Below are positions 35,748-47,765 of a stretch of DNA of 64,000 nucleotides, one piece after another. Origin of the DNA: Rhyacichthys aspro (lineage: Eukaryota; Chordata; Actinopteri; Gobiiformes; Rhyacichthyidae); NCBI GenBank assembly GCA_036850595.1, contig CM072159.1:8517016-8581015 (forward strand), written 5' to 3'. Positions within the stretch are counted from its first letter, which is position 1; each line of letters opens with the position of its first letter. A program made the translations under genes and the position numbers. Under the pieces are notes generated by a model that had not been told where the DNA came from, did not search any database, and worked only from the letters and a program-made list of their open reading frames with translations.

Positions 35748-37069
35748 TAACCAAAAGGTGGAAAGTGAAGTACAAGGCTTCAGCTCTGTGCTCTCGGCTC
35801 ACAACACACACAAGGATCAGCTCTGGGTGTGAAAATTGGGGGCCACTGTGTTCAATCATTCAGGTTAAGTGGGTAAGAGCAGGTTACAGTCTGGATCTTA
35901 GCACTTGTGTGAAAGCAGCGTGAATTTTTGCTACTTCCAGTTGCAGTATGACCTGTCCCCACAAAACATTGGAAAGCTACCAATCAGTTGGTTTACAAGC
36001 AGAGTTTAAATGGAGTGTGCTCATAGACTGCTCTGTACAAATAAACAGCTGGTATTCAGCTGCTAGAACACCTTTAACTTCAAAAAGGGTAGGATTTTGT
36101 ATTGTTTATTATTCATTTTAGATTCAGATTTTTCTGTAAAAAAAAAATAAAAAAAAAAATTCACTTTTATTCTTCATGACATTACAGCACTATCCCAGCT
36201 TTGTGGCTATGAGTCAGAATACATCATGTGGAACCCAACAGTGGGTATAAAATGAGGCCTATGCAAGGGCCACAAGATGCATTCACGTGGTCCTCGGGAA
36301 CTCGTAAAAATGTTTTTCTCGAGTTGAAAAATGCACATGAACGCCTGCTTAGGTCAGAACAACAGCTCGGAAACTCGGGCGAGTCGGAGTTGCCCGAGGT
36401 TCCATGTTGACGTTATTTTCATCATCAACATGTGGAGGAAAGAAAACGTTGAAGATATTTTAGTAATATAAGTCATTTAAAAATATTTCATACAAACTGT
36501 TTTGCACATTAATAACTTGATAATGAGTTTTTTGTCCATGTGGGCTCATTTAAACTATATACTTATTATTTATTTATGTTGGTATTTAGAGGTTTCAACA
36601 TACGTTAGGTTAACTTATGTTTTGAATAGGCTTCCTTTTCTTGAACTGCTGCTAATAGGCTAATAATTGCAACTTTGACTGTATTAACTCATGTAAAAAT
36701 AGCATTAGCACATTTATGACTTCATGTCCATCTTCCTGGTTGTTATGGTTTAGAATGTTCTGACTTTCTGAGCTGAAATCATATGAACTCACCGAAGTCA
36801 GGAGAATGACTTCCTAACTCAGACATTCAGAGTTCCTAAGGACCACATGAATGAATCAATAGTGCACCTGCTCTACAGGCAGCACAACTTGGAAATAAAT
36901 CCATAAGCCAAATCATTTTTGTTTTGCTGTGCCAATAAGCCACGTCCATTGAAACTAGTAGGCACCCATTGTTTTTTTGGTTTTTTTCTTATTCAATAAC
37001 CTGTTCTCCTAATATATCCATGGTTTCCGTCCCCCATTTGATCTTCTTGATGAGTTTGTTGTGTAATGT
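35748..37069. other. Unassigned DNA in copy 1
   Basis: Contains an A-rich run at 36139-36160 that differs in copy 2 (58299-58325). A CpG-containing open stretch at 36228-36410 (60 codons) has no motif. Nothing else recognised. Confidence 0.4.
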
Positions 37070-37200
37070 GAATCCCAGACAGAATCTGATCAAATTGAAC
37101 TAAACCAGATCATAAAATCTTAGAAGGAACCAGGCTAAACCAGACAATGTAATTCCAAACAGGACCAGGCCAGACTCCATGATGTTGAGATCAGGGTTAC
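37070..37200 (+). repeat. Degenerate ACTAAACCAG-type tract, copy 1
   Basis: Loose repeats such as GAACTAAACCAGATC, GGAACCAGGCTAAACCAGAC and GGACCAGGCCAGAC. Same word family as 2085-2310 and 43680-44300. Copy 2 equivalent is 59236-59366. Confidence 0.4.
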
Positions 37201-38354
37201 ACCATTACATCAGGACTCCTTGCTCTGGGATTACTATAAAAATGAAAGATTTTCATCTCTTGTTCTCTCTTGTTGACAACATTCTTACTTTACTGCACAT
37301 CTTCACTGTTTATATTACAATAATGTTATTCAATATGATTTAAAAAAAAAATCTCACTTTTCATGTAAATACAATTTACAGTAAGATTTGGCCCGGCTAT
37401 TAATAGTTAATTATTATATTAAATAGTAATTAGTGGTTCCAGCATGACCTGGAAAATCTAGTCCAGAGACATGCATTTGTTGACATTTGTGGTAAGTTTA
37501 AGTTAAATTTTGGAGAACTAAACGGGTTATTTTTGCATCTCCTTTTTGTTGCGGCTACTGTAGCCAGGTCGCAACAATAATTATTCAGTAAACTGCATGC
37601 TTTCCTGATACTGTGCCACCCTAGCAAAGACTGTACTCTACAGATTATTCTACTCTGGGTCATATTGTGAAGCCCCTTAGTCTGTGTGGCCCATCAAACA
37701 TGCATGTAACGCTGTTCATTTTGAGGATGAGAATATGAAACATCACAGTGTGTGGGTTAATGGCCTCCAGGTAAATATGTAGACATTTTGGGGTCAGCAC
37801 CTGGAACACTTGATAAGTATTTTATCACACAGCAGGGGCATAAGGTTGGGAATGCATCACAAAGTATGCAGGTCATGCTGAACTTACAAAAAAAAAAAAA
37901 CATCTTCATTTACACAACAAAACACTTACATTGTTCAGTATTGATTGGCTCAGAGCCGAGGACGAGTCCCGGCCAACACTATTATGATAATGTGGCCATG
38001 CTTTGCTGACTTCCATTTAAAATAAGCAATAATATGATATCCTATAAATATTCAGAATGGATGTCAGATTTAGTATGCACCATTTGCTCCAATACAATAC
38101 ACAACAACACAAAGATATAGCCAGATGCTTCAGACTATGGGATTTGCCAAAAACTCCTTGCTGTGAACATGCTTCTTGTTGTGTTCTTGTTATTTTTAAT
38201 CAATTTTTTTTCCAAGTGCATAAGAGACATTTACAAGTACCACAGAATGATGCATGCATACTTACATCCACAACTCGTCCCACACACATGTATAATTCAT
38301 AAATGTCATGCCAATAAACTATTCATTCCGTCATTAATTGTCTTCTGCTTGGTC
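37201..38354. other. Unassigned DNA in copy 1
   Basis: Nothing recognised; overlapping short frames without motifs. Confidence 0.4.
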
Positions 38355-38432
38355 CTGTTAGGGGCTTGCAGGTGACTGGAGCCTATCCATCAGCTTTAGG
38401 CATAAGGCAGGGTACAGCCTGAGGGTTGCCTG
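38355..38432 (-). mobile_element. SINE-like teleost repeat fragment (3' part)
   Basis: GACTGGAGCCTATCCATCAG followed by GGCATAAGGCAGGGTACAGC is the reverse-strand form of the 3' part of the same common fish repeat found at 27481-27600 (consensus-type words GGCTGGAGCCTATCC and GGCGGGGTACA). Copy 2 equivalent is 60521-60598. Confidence 0.6.
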
Positions 38433-38439
38433 AGACTTT

Positions 38440-40367
38440 TTTTTTTTTTTTCTGGGGTCACACATGTTCCACAATGTTCTCCTGAAACCAAGCCCTGGTT
38501 TAACTTGTACAAAACACTTTTATTGCTCTCTTAATTTTATACATATTATATATATTTGAATGCATAGGCCTACAGGGTTCTTTCTATAAATGCCTTGCTA
38601 AACTGAAGAATAGAAAAAGAGGAAGAACTATGAACCAAGACAACTGCAGAGAGTGTTAGATGTGTTTATAGACGAGTTAAAAATAGTTTAGACTGATGTG
38701 TGGCTATGTATACTAATGTTTTCCAATACACCTTTATTTCTAAGACACTGAGCTTTTCAAGATCCACGCTAATGTCACAGGTCATTGTTTTGTTTAAATC
38801 CGTGGTAACAACATGAGCTTGTGGTTTTCACAACTGTGTATCACAATATATAACTTACCAATAATTTCAACTTTATAATTTGTCCATAAAAAATAAAAAC
38901 ATGAAAGTTCGCAGTGTTGTTTAACCTTATCTAATGTTATGTAGTTGTCACTGTGAGATAATTTGACAAAAGCTATTGTTTAAGTTAATTGCTCTTATAC
39001 AAAGCAACCAACAGTGAGCTCTCCACGTAGAAAACACATAATAACAAATAACCATTGATGCTTAAAAATACCTCTTCATTTGGAGTTATTCAAGTAAAAA
39101 TGAATCAAAGATTAGAGTAAATCTCATCAGTAGTGACCTAAATCATGACTGCTGGCTTTACTTCCAGCCGCTGCAGAGAGACATAATTTCATCTATAGGG
39201 AAACAAAACTCATGTAATTATCAGCCTGGAAGGGCAGAGAACCTTCAGAGGCCTGTCTGACACTGAACTCAGAGCTTAAAGTTAAAGGTGAGCCCAAAAC
39301 TTCAGTTAGGTGTAGTGTTTTTGCAGTGTAAAATTGATCAAGACTGGTACGGATTAAAAAAGGTAGATGTGCTTTAAAGTTTTTTAGAGCTTCTGCTGCC
39401 AAGTAAAACAATGTTTTTGAACTGAATTCAGTATCAATCAAGTCTATAAACCTATTAACAAAGTCACAACTTGATCACTTATCACTTTACATCTGCATGA
39501 CAAAATGTGACACTCTCTATGGCTAGTTACATGAAGTCCAGTCCAAAGTTTCAAAATTGCTAGTGCAGAAACTTTTTTTTCTGTTCTTTAACACAGGTTT
39601 ATCTCAATAGAGGTTTGTGGTCAAACTAAAATAATGGGAGCAACATTGAATGGTCATTTGACACTAAATAGATAATTCAGTCTAAACTCCATCCTTAAAC
39701 TCCCTGAGTGTGCATTTTAAAAGCCAGAACAGAACATTACAAAAGTACTGCTCAACTTGTTCCAGTGTTATTCATAGTTAACACACCATGGCAGGGATCC
39801 TGATCAGATGCATTATTTGTGGCAGCATATTGTGGGCATCTGAAAAATCAGTGACTTTAGCTTTTCATTTCTAAAGTGGAATGAATTGAACTGTAATAAA
39901 TGGGTCATTTCTGTACAATTCCATCTGGAGAATGAAGTCTTTTAATCCCATCTTTTATTGAAGTCTTTCCCGCTCACTCTCCACTTCTCTCTGTGGTAGT
40001 GATTTTCTGCCGGAAACTGATACCAGCTTGCTGTGCTCAATCAAACTGTGCGGAATGGAGGTCGGCCGCTTGATGAACAGGAGTCAATGTTCATGACATC
40101 TCTGCACGAAGACTGCATTGCACCATGTAATTCTCCTGCATCTCTTGAACGAAGATATTCCCCTGTTGAATGAAAATGCAGAATCTTGCCTTTGTCATAT
40201 TTGTATTATATTCAATACATGGTTTTTACATAGATGCTTTTTTCATCTATTTTTTTTTTTTTACAAAAATATATCCTTAAAGTCAAGTCAAGCCTTAAAG
40301 TAAAGTAAGAAAAACAAAATCACTGTTTTTCAGAGTTACTCCTTAAATCCTTCAAAACTTTTCACAA
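38440..40367. other. Unassigned DNA in copy 1
   Basis: A T-run opens the block. The section 39960-40135 is complex and CpG-containing (GGAGGTCGGCCGCTTGATG near 40058) and may be a non-coding regulatory element; no exon could be supported. Equivalent to about 60606-62541. Confidence 0.35.
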
Positions 40368-40452
40368 GGGCGCCTCAGTGGCTCACCTAGTGATGGCATT
40401 CACCTCTCTCACTCCCTGTCTCTCTGACACTTCATCAAATAAAGGCAAAAAA
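40368..40452 (+). mobile_element. SINE-like fragment
   Basis: GGGCGCCTCAGTGGCTCACC at the start resembles a tRNA-like A-box head, and the end CTCTCTGACACTTCATCAAA then TAAAGGCAAAAA resembles the 3' tail of fish SINE-like repeats. A B box is not evident. Copy 2 equivalent is 62542-62626. Confidence 0.45.
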
Positions 40453-42464
40453 TAATCATCTTAGCTTCTAAGTTTGTCTTTTAGAAAGCTGCTCCAGTTT
40501 CTTACATATAAGGGACTCAAAAGTTCTGCTTATGTTTGATGCAGTGTAGACAGTTAATGCAATGTTTTCATCCGGAAAGTGACAGCCATGCAATCAAACT
40601 TAATTTAATACCACAAATGTCAGTTTTCAAGATCGTAGGACAGACTAATCTTCATTCTTTTAGTTTTAGAAGTGAGGATTATCTACTGTCCAATCAACAG
40701 ACTGCAGTGTTTAGCTCCAGGTTTTGGAAAGGGGGCTACTCTGGTGAAATAAAAATGCTTTGAATCCTTTTTGAAAATCGTACTGACCCAACCCATTCTG
40801 TACCACTCCAGTGGAAATGAGCATCATTTGTTTTACTAACTTTTCGCTAAGTACTCTATAGCTAAAGATTTCTACAAGATAAAAGTTTCAAGAGGAAGAT
40901 GCACACATCCAAAATTGTCATATGTTTTAGCCTGACCATGTTGCAATTAATAAATCTTTTATATCCAACTAAAAAGAAATACCTGTATTCATTTGAAATG
41001 TTTGAAACACATTGCGTGGACTTGACCTAAAAGAAGGATTACATCATGGCCATTCGTTTTTTTGACTTGTTATTTCAGGGCAGCATCGGTTTTTGAGACA
41101 TTAATGGTCTAGGTCAACTGGGACTGACATGATGAAAAAAGATGGCTGCCTAGTGAAGCATTTGTTATTCATAGTACAAAGACTATTGTCCCAGATATGA
41201 CAAAAAGTTTTCACCACAGACGATCCAACGAGGCACAGATCCTCTTATCAAACCATCATAATCAAACGAACAAGGACTGAAAAGAATGACGAGGTCTTCA
41301 ATAAATATCTCATAAGAAGCTCTTTACTTGTCACTCTTTACAGCGCAGCAGTCCTTTTGCATCAGAACTGAACAGCATGAGCTACTGTAGTGAGCAGAAA
41401 TATGATGAATTCACAAACCTCTGGAATTCTTATGAAGAGATCAATGTTCACTTTTGCTGTGGTTCCACTGGGTTCACTAGACCTCTGAGGGGGTCAGAGT
41501 TTGAAGACTCTTTTTATTCTGAGAAAACATTCTGATTATTGTACAGTAGCATTTCTTCTTTTCTCATTTCTGCTTTTTCAAAGCATAAACAGTTCCTTTC
41601 TCTAAACTCCTCTAACTTGACCAAAAGCACTGTATTTACTAAACTTAAAGCAGCAATAGAACCTTCCCTCTACTTCACATCAATTCACTAATGCACAATA
41701 AAAACGAATTAGATCAAACCAGAGTTTAGAGAAATTACCCAATTTTGTTTTCCCCTTGGGTTTGAGTAAAACTGAGAAAAAAACGAATGAGAAAAAACCC
41801 AAAACATTGAAGGTAATCTGTAAACCAACCAGACCAAAGCACCTTATGGAGCCAGGAAGCTCAAAGTTTGCACAAACTAAACGTGATCAAAACCTAAACC
41901 ATCAGTGAACAACAGGCCTCTGGGGACATCTGTGACAAAAACAATACATAGTGAAGGGGCTAGGTCGATGCCTGTTCAAAACACATACTTAGTTGCATGA
42001 GTGATTTTTGAGTTAATGCTTATAGTTTTATTGTAAATTTTGTCCCAAGGATGCGGTTTTCACCAAACAATATTATTCATTAAGGGTAAAATATGAGGTG
42101 GAAAGTGAAGCCTCCAGTATATGACTGAGAGTAGTAGACCCAGTCTTCAGACAGCAAGGTTAACTCAGGTTAACTTGGGATGCATCGACAGCTAATTTTG
42201 ACTTGACTTTGCAAATGTGAAGTTTCACTGCAATGACTGTCTTAACTGTCAAAAGTTTTACTCTGACTTAAACAACTATGTAGTCTTGTAAACCCAAAAA
42301 TAATATTTAATTTCTTTCTAACTTTTCTTTTCAGTTCATGTCCAGCCTGCACTACAGTTGGAGAGTACAGCTTTACTTTCCTGGAAACGTATGGTATCTC
42401 CCACAACTTGTCAATGGAAAAGTATCGACCCTGCTGCATTAATCGACAGACACTGGTTGTCATT
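40453..42464. other. Unassigned DNA
   Basis: The duplicated part ends (as far as visible) at 41826. No gene or repeat recognised in this block. Confidence 0.4.
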
Positions 42465-42540
42465 GGTACTCCGGCTTCCTCCCACATAGGTCTAAAAGTA
42501 TCCCTATTGAATAAATATGAGAGTGAATGGTTGTCTGTCA
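42465..42540 (+). mobile_element. SINE-like teleost repeat fragment (middle part)
   Basis: GGTACTCCGGCTTCCTCCCA and GAGTGAATGGTTGTCTGTC are two well-kept words from the same common fish repeat as at 27481-27600, in the expected order and spacing. Confidence 0.6.
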
Positions 42541-43679
42541 ACGTTCATCTCTAAGTGGCCATTGGAAAACACGGTCTGCAACTGCAGAATTTTGATGAAT
42601 TAAAGCTCTCCAGATGTGTCAGTCTCTAAGGTTTGCAACTACCTTTAGCACTGTAAAGTTTGTAGTAGTTGAGCAGTTCAGAGTCAAACATTCAAATGGG
42701 CCTACCTATTGGTTTTTTACTTTTTTACTGTTCCAGATGATCTGTCTGACTCATGCCGGGCCTGTGGATCTACAGTTCAGGAGCAACAGTTGAGGAATGG
42801 GTAAGACAAATAGATTAGGTCAAACGTGAGAGATCAGGACGCGCATGGATGGGTGATCCAACCACTGGGTGGGCTCTGACATTTATTTTTTGTTACAGCT
42901 GAATGTGGTAAAGTCCTATTTTGCACTTGGGATATTTCAAAACAAACAGCTAAGACTTACATTTGAAACCATATATTGTATCTAGAAAGAATTTCCACTT
43001 GTTTGTCTCCCTAACAGATTGATCTTTCCATATGTAAGGGATAGCTGCACCTTCTTTGTGCAGGATATCCTCCACAGAAAGGGATTTTTTTGTGCAGGTT
43101 GCCAGTAGTGAATAGCTTAACCCTCAGGTCGGATCACAGCAGACCCCTCTAATCCATGGCCTCTGGCAGCAGGCTTCGGTGAGAACCTCTTGCCATAAGA
43201 ACAGTTTCTTCCCCTTCACTGTTAACTAATGGACAATAAGCTCGAACCTGACCCCCTCGCCCAATAACCCCACACACTTTATCTGTCACGTTGTCTGTAT
43301 ATACTGTATGCTGTAAAAACCAGTGTTGCATATATGGCCAACCATTCAGGGACTAGGCTATCAACAAGTCTATTTGTTTAATCAAGAAATTAGCCCACCA
43401 CAAACAGGCCTTTGGACAGCACTTTGTTTTAATCGTATAGTTATTTTTCCCAACTTTAAGTTACTTTAAAGAGGTTCTTAAAAGCCTAAATAAACATTTA
43501 AGTTAAAAATGAAGTTGTATCAAATAAGCATTTACATTACTGTTAGATGGCGCAATGTTACCAACCAACCAATGTTCTCAACTCATGTGTGTTTGATATT
43601 TTATGTTCGTTCTTTTCAACACTACCTTGGGGCTATTAAAAAAGATTGATCTGTGCCTTAAAGCAAAGGTGGACGAAAA
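42541..43679. other. Unassigned DNA
   Basis: No gene or repeat recognised. Confidence 0.4.
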
Positions 43680-43830
43680 CTGGATCTAAAGTACGACCAA
43701 ACTCATATCAGGTATGAAGCAAGTCTTAGCTAGGACTAAACCTAGAACTAAAAAGTGTCAGTGTCAATACAGGACTGTACAAGAACTAAACCCACACTAA
43801 GCCTGGTCTAAATGAAACTCCTGAGTACCA
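43680..43830 (+). repeat. Degenerate ACTAAACC-type tract
   Basis: Words such as GGACTAAACCTAGAACTAAA, AAGAACTAAACCCACACTAA and CTGGTCTAAATGAAAC recur irregularly. Same family as 2085-2310 and 37070-37200. Confidence 0.45.
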
Positions 43831-44214
43831 TAAGACAGTACCACAGTTTTAGAGGCACTTACACGCATTTATGAACAGTATCTTGGACGTCCCCTTTCAC
43901 CAAAGCTGTCTCTGGATTTGAGTGTTCTGGTCTAGATTTAAAATATATGTCAGCTCCATAAGAGCTTTAGTGACATCCTGGGGTATGTCAATGATTAATG
44001 CTAGTGAATTAAAAGAATCAGCTCATTGATTGCAAATTTCATATATTGTACATCTAGGGGTGTCCTTTGTGTGGCTCCTAAAAGTTTAGACAGAAGCCTC
44101 TGCATAAACTCCAGTCTGAGTTGTTCCTGCAAAGAAAAAAGGATTACAATGATATATTTTTAAGTAGCATTTCAATAAATATTTACCTCATGTACCATTT
44201 AACTCTAAATGAGT

Positions 44215-44300
44215 CCCAAACACTGATCCAGGACCAAGACAGCACTCCAAACCACACCTAAACTAGGTCTAAACCAGGACCAAGACAACAAGTAAACGAT
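44215..44300 (+). repeat. Degenerate ACTAAACCAGGACC-type tract
   Basis: Contains GATCCAGGACCAAGACAG and AGGTCTAAACCAGGACCAAG. It is the clearest instance of the word family and lies just upstream of the candidate first exon. Confidence 0.5.
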
Positions 44301-44369
44301 GTGTACTAGATGAGTACTGTGCATAAAATAACTCCCTATCCCCAATATTGTGTCCAACAATGGTTCAGA

Positions 44370-44458
44370 GCTAAAATACAATAGTCTGCGTAATAGCGTA
44401 GCAGACGGGACAGGAGGTTAGCATATCGGACTGACAGGCTAGCCCTGCCAAAGCAGCC
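44370..44458 (+). promoter_or_regulatory. Candidate core promoter and 5' UTR
   Basis: CpG-bearing sequence (CTGCGTAATAGCGTAGCAGA, GACGGGACAGG) directly upstream of a well-placed ATG. An in-frame TGA at 44432-44434 closes the frame upstream. No TATA box at a convincing distance. Transcription start is not determinable from sequence alone. Confidence 0.3.
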
Positions 44459-44524
44459 ATGGAAGAGGTGCGAAATATAAACAGCATAAACAGTGAGCCT
44501 AGGTTGTATGAGCAGAACTGGGTC
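44459..44524 (+). CDS. Candidate first coding exon of an unrecognised gene
   Basis: An ATG at 44459 in strong initiation context (GCAGCCATGG) opens 22 codons, MEEVRNINSINSEPRLYEQN then W-V, and runs into a GTGAGT splice donor at 44525-44530 in phase 0. Without splicing the frame ends at a TAA a few codons later (44534-44536). The 5' side has an in-frame stop and raised CpG content, as expected for a vertebrate first exon. I do not recognise the peptide. No convincing second exon could be placed: a pyrimidine tract plus AG at 44842-44843 allows 29 phase-0 codons but these reach a stop near 44930. It may be a genuine exon 1 with distant partners, or chance. If the downstream copy of the 22-kb block is complete, this exon should recur about 22.17 kb further on, outside the window. 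Confidence 0.3.
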
Positions 44525-44530
44525 GTGAGT

Positions 44531-45631
44531 ATGTTATAACGACCGAAAGAAAACTTGTTCCGGACCTCATTAACCTTAATGTTACCCTAAAACATTTATT
44601 GTTTACGGCAAAATCATATTTTACCTGAGTGTCGCTGGGCTGCAGAGACACCATGCCTGTTGCCCTGTGTTCCCAGGATCATGCGTTCAAGGACACGGGG
44701 GAGGGAAACGCATTTTCCCAGAGTCTCTTAACTAAAAATTATTGCCTGTTAATTGTATTCAGTGTAAAATGCAGCGTTATTATACTTTAAAGTGTATTAA
44801 AAGAAATTATAAGTAAAATTCTTGTTATTTTTCCTGCTCAGTACCTAAATAAGCATGCTGTTTATTTAATGCTCCTTTCCCCTACGCTCCCTGAACGCAC
44901 AAAGAAGGAGGCCCATCCCAGCCTTCATTGAACATGCAGTCACTATAGCAACTGCACGCCCCTCAGCTCTGGTCACGCCCCCCACACAAGAACAGGGTCA
45001 AAAATCTGAGTGTGAAAAAAAAAATCTGAAACTGTAAAAATGATTTTGAACCTGGAAAAAATAATTCCAAAAAAAAGTTAAGTTGAAATTCATTTTATTA
45101 TTTTTTAAAGTTCAATCATATGACTTGGACTTTCAGTTTCAAGTTTTTGTTTTTCAGTTTCAAAGATTATGACCCCAATATAGCTCCATAGAGGACCACG
45201 TGAATGGACCAAAAGATCAAAAGATTACTGATCCTTCACATCTACAACAAAAGATATCTGGACATAGTTCTGCAATGGAGGACAATTCTCATTTGTTATG
45301 ATAGAACCAAGACAAGGTCTTAAGGTTTTTATTCTCACTATTACATTTATCACAATATGCTACTAGCTCAGTTTTTGCATAATGCTTGTATAACATCTTT
45401 AATGACAGAAAGATAATGTGTGTCAGGATATAAACGCAAATCTCTGCAGGCACCGTCCTGGATTTTTTTTTTTTTTTTTGCACCTACACTTTTGTCCAAA
45501 ATGTTTAATGTGGTTACAGCAGGCTGTCATTACATAACCAGAGGCATCTAAAAATGTTCTATCTACACACAAACTTCAAACACAAAGTTATGAAAAACCT
45601 GCTCACACAGTGCAACCATGGAAACTGTCAG
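44531..45631. other. Intergenic or intronic DNA, partly CpG-bearing
   Basis: 44640-44720 and 44880-45000 are GC-richer, with GGTCACGCCCCCCAC (44973-44987, a GC-box-like site) and TATAGCAACTG (44946-44956, resembling half of an RFX X-box). A T-run lies at 45462-45479. No gene supported. Confidence 0.35.
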
Positions 45632-45676
45632 TTCATTTGATTAGTTTCCACGTCCACGTGGAACTAATCAAATGAA
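45632..45676. repeat. Hairpin with 20-bp stem and 4-base loop
   Basis: TTCATTTGATTAGTT (45632-45646) pairs perfectly with 45662-45676; after one bulged T (45647), CCACG (45648-45652) pairs with CGTGG (45657-45661); loop TCCA. Twenty pairs with one bulge. Too short for a typical vertebrate pre-miRNA; may be a cruciform-prone palindrome. Confidence 0.85.
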
Positions 45677-46112
45677 AAGAAAGAAATATACTCCTTTGCA
45701 TGGAGGAATGACTGTGAGCCAATGGCCAAATCACAAGTCCTCATTTACAAAAAAATTCACATTAAGTATTATATTAGGGATTGTAGCCCTAGATGTACAT
45801 ACAATAGAGTTTTGCTTTTTTTAATGTAGTATTCCTGCAAATGTAATCAACCATAAACATAATACAAATTTGCAAGCAAGCATAAAACATTTTCAACAAA
45901 GGTAATTATATTTGGTTATCCTAAATGCCGTCCAAATCTCTATAAAAGTAAAACCTTCCATATTTTAATGCATTAGGGTACCTTATTGATATCCAGAATT
46001 ATTATTGGATAGATAGATATTTTTCCAATTCAGAAGGTCAGATACTTTGGATGATCCCTATGCACCTTCCACTCCAGCAGTGGTCCTTTAGTTTACAGCT
46101 GTACGTGTTAGT

Positions 46113-46149
46113 GGTGGTTGGCCTATAGAGGGCGATAGGCCCATCCACC
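46113..46149. repeat. Short imperfect hairpin
   Basis: GGTGG..GGCCTAT (46113-46126) pairs with ATAGGCC..CCACC (46135-46149), twelve pairs with a small internal loop and an apical AGAGGGCG. Function unknown. Confidence 0.6.
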
Positions 46150-47240
46150 AAAAAAGGATTATGATTAAGTAGAAATTCATATATAACATAGCATAAATTT
46201 GCATGAAGTTACACGATGTGGTACATTTTCATCACCTCCTGCCACTGGGATGCATTGCTTGGTCTAAGGCCCACGTGTCTCCAAAATAACATTAACAGCA
46301 AGTTAAAGTTAAATGACGTCCAATTGCAGCTCTGTCTTTTGTCTGGAAACAATTAATGCAAATAACTGCTAGCTTTGTTTTTGAAAAAGAGAAATAAATA
46401 AGCTTTATTTCCAGATGAAATATGAATGCTTATCACAAGAGTAAGACACTTGATACAATGGGAAGAGTATATTCTACAATTTCTTTTGACTTCTCATTTG
46501 TATCAAAGGCCGAGAGGTCACCAAATGTCGCAGTACGCTTATGGAATGCTTTGTACATCTTTTGACAATGAAATGAGGCTTTGGTCTGGACCTTTATACA
46601 TTCTATGGTCTGGACTTTGGCCCATTGCTAGACATCATTACCTTTTTGCGGCATTGCCAAGTCGAAGTGAACGCCCTTGTCAAAAAATCACTGGTGGAAT
46701 TTTCTTCCTGGTGATTACTGATGATAAGGAACTTGAATGAAAGTTGCTATGGGTGTTGATATTATATAGTTTTCATTCATGCTACAATGTTGTGAGAATG
46801 CACATTGTGATGCATGGCTTTGGACCTGCAACATTATCCATTTAATAGACCATCCAGGAGTCAGAGAAGTGCACCGTTTTATGCACGTATAGCTCCAAAG
46901 CTGGATCATCTAACGCCGCTGTAACCTTTCCCCTGTGCCCCTCATCCCTGCTCAAATCAGCTCAGTGAAATTGGTTTTAGACTAACTGCTGTTCTGGGGG
47001 TTTGTAGATAATGGCAAATGAACATCACATAGAAAGAAAAAAAAAAACATGTTTTTGAAGACTGTGAAAGGTCAGGAAAAGCTTTAATCAGTTAGCACAA
47101 ATCCAAACTGAAGATTGAAAAAAGGGGACAATTCCATTATTGTCTTATTATTGTATGAAATTACATAAATATGAGAGCAAGCTTAATGTGTTAAATCTGT
47201 AAATATTGGTCAACACAACCTCTCATTTATCTTAGGGTCC
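46150..47240. other. Unassigned DNA
   Basis: The 104-codon frame at 46426-46740 has no recognisable domain, splice context or base composition suggesting coding. Nothing else recognised. Confidence 0.4.
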
Positions 47241-47665
47241 TGTCTGTTCTTCAAACTGCACTGTGACCTCTGCTGAAAATTGCCCGGCCCCTTTAATAAG
47301 AAAGTGCTTGCTAACTAAAACCAGCTCTGAAAGCCTCCGATCAGACTCACATCACCTTCACTTTCCTCAGTGTAATGACCAAGCCTCCTGGCGTCGTTTT
47401 GCTGACTCTGCAGAACTATTAAGGCTTTGTCCAGGTGAAGTGTGGGGGATGTGGTGTCCCCAGATAGGGACTGATTTACATTCTGCTCCTCAGTGCACTG
47501 GTCCCAGGAGACAGGGCAGACGACGGTCAAACAGGGGCCTGTACTCGTTAAATGATTTTATGATTCATGTCTTTCCTGGTTTCTAGTGTTTATCCCGGCC
47601 CAGTCTCCCTTTTCAATTATATTTAGGCACCATTTTTACAAATCACTGGTAAAAAAATAAAAATC
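47241..47665. other. Complex, CpG-bearing DNA next to the gap
   Basis: Non-repetitive sequence with an open stretch of 107 codons (47263-47586) and an antisense frame of 71 codons. No domain or splice structure seen. It may be non-coding conserved DNA. It ends at the assembly gap and does not resemble the sequence left of 25595. Confidence 0.3.
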
Positions 47666-47765
47666 NNNNNNNNNNNNNNNNNNNNNNNNNNNNNNNNNNN
47701 NNNNNNNNNNNNNNNNNNNNNNNNNNNNNNNNNNNNNNNNNNNNNNNNNNNNNNNNNNNNNNNNN
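47666..47765. other. Assembly gap (100 N)
   Basis: Exactly 100 N bases, a conventional placeholder for a gap of unknown length. The duplicated block resumes at the next base. Confidence 0.99.

Larger units (their letters stand above)
25595..41826 (+). repeat. 16.2-kb direct duplication, copy 1
   Basis: Repeated at 47766-64000 in the same orientation. The offset moves only in small steps: 22171 at the start, 22161 near 26.3 kb, 22162 near 28 kb, 22158 near 30.5 kb, 22164 across 31.8-34.1 kb, 22166 across 36-38 kb, 22174 at the end. Differences are isolated substitutions, homopolymer length changes and a few indels of 1-10 bases. The match starts at the first base after the N gap and is not finished at the window end, so neither true boundary is visible. 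Confidence 0.97.

Noticed and set aside
40368..40452. tRNA gene suggested by a CAGTGGCTCA head
   Set aside because: No B box, cloverleaf or terminator; better explained as a SINE-like fragment.
44844..44930. Possible second exon after the 44459-44524 candidate
   Set aside because: The acceptor is plausible and the phase fits, but the 29 codons run to a stop and the peptide looks random.
46426..46740. 104-codon frame
   Set aside because: No domain or splice context; another frame vaguely resembles a LINE C-terminus (R-L-W-N) but too weakly to call.
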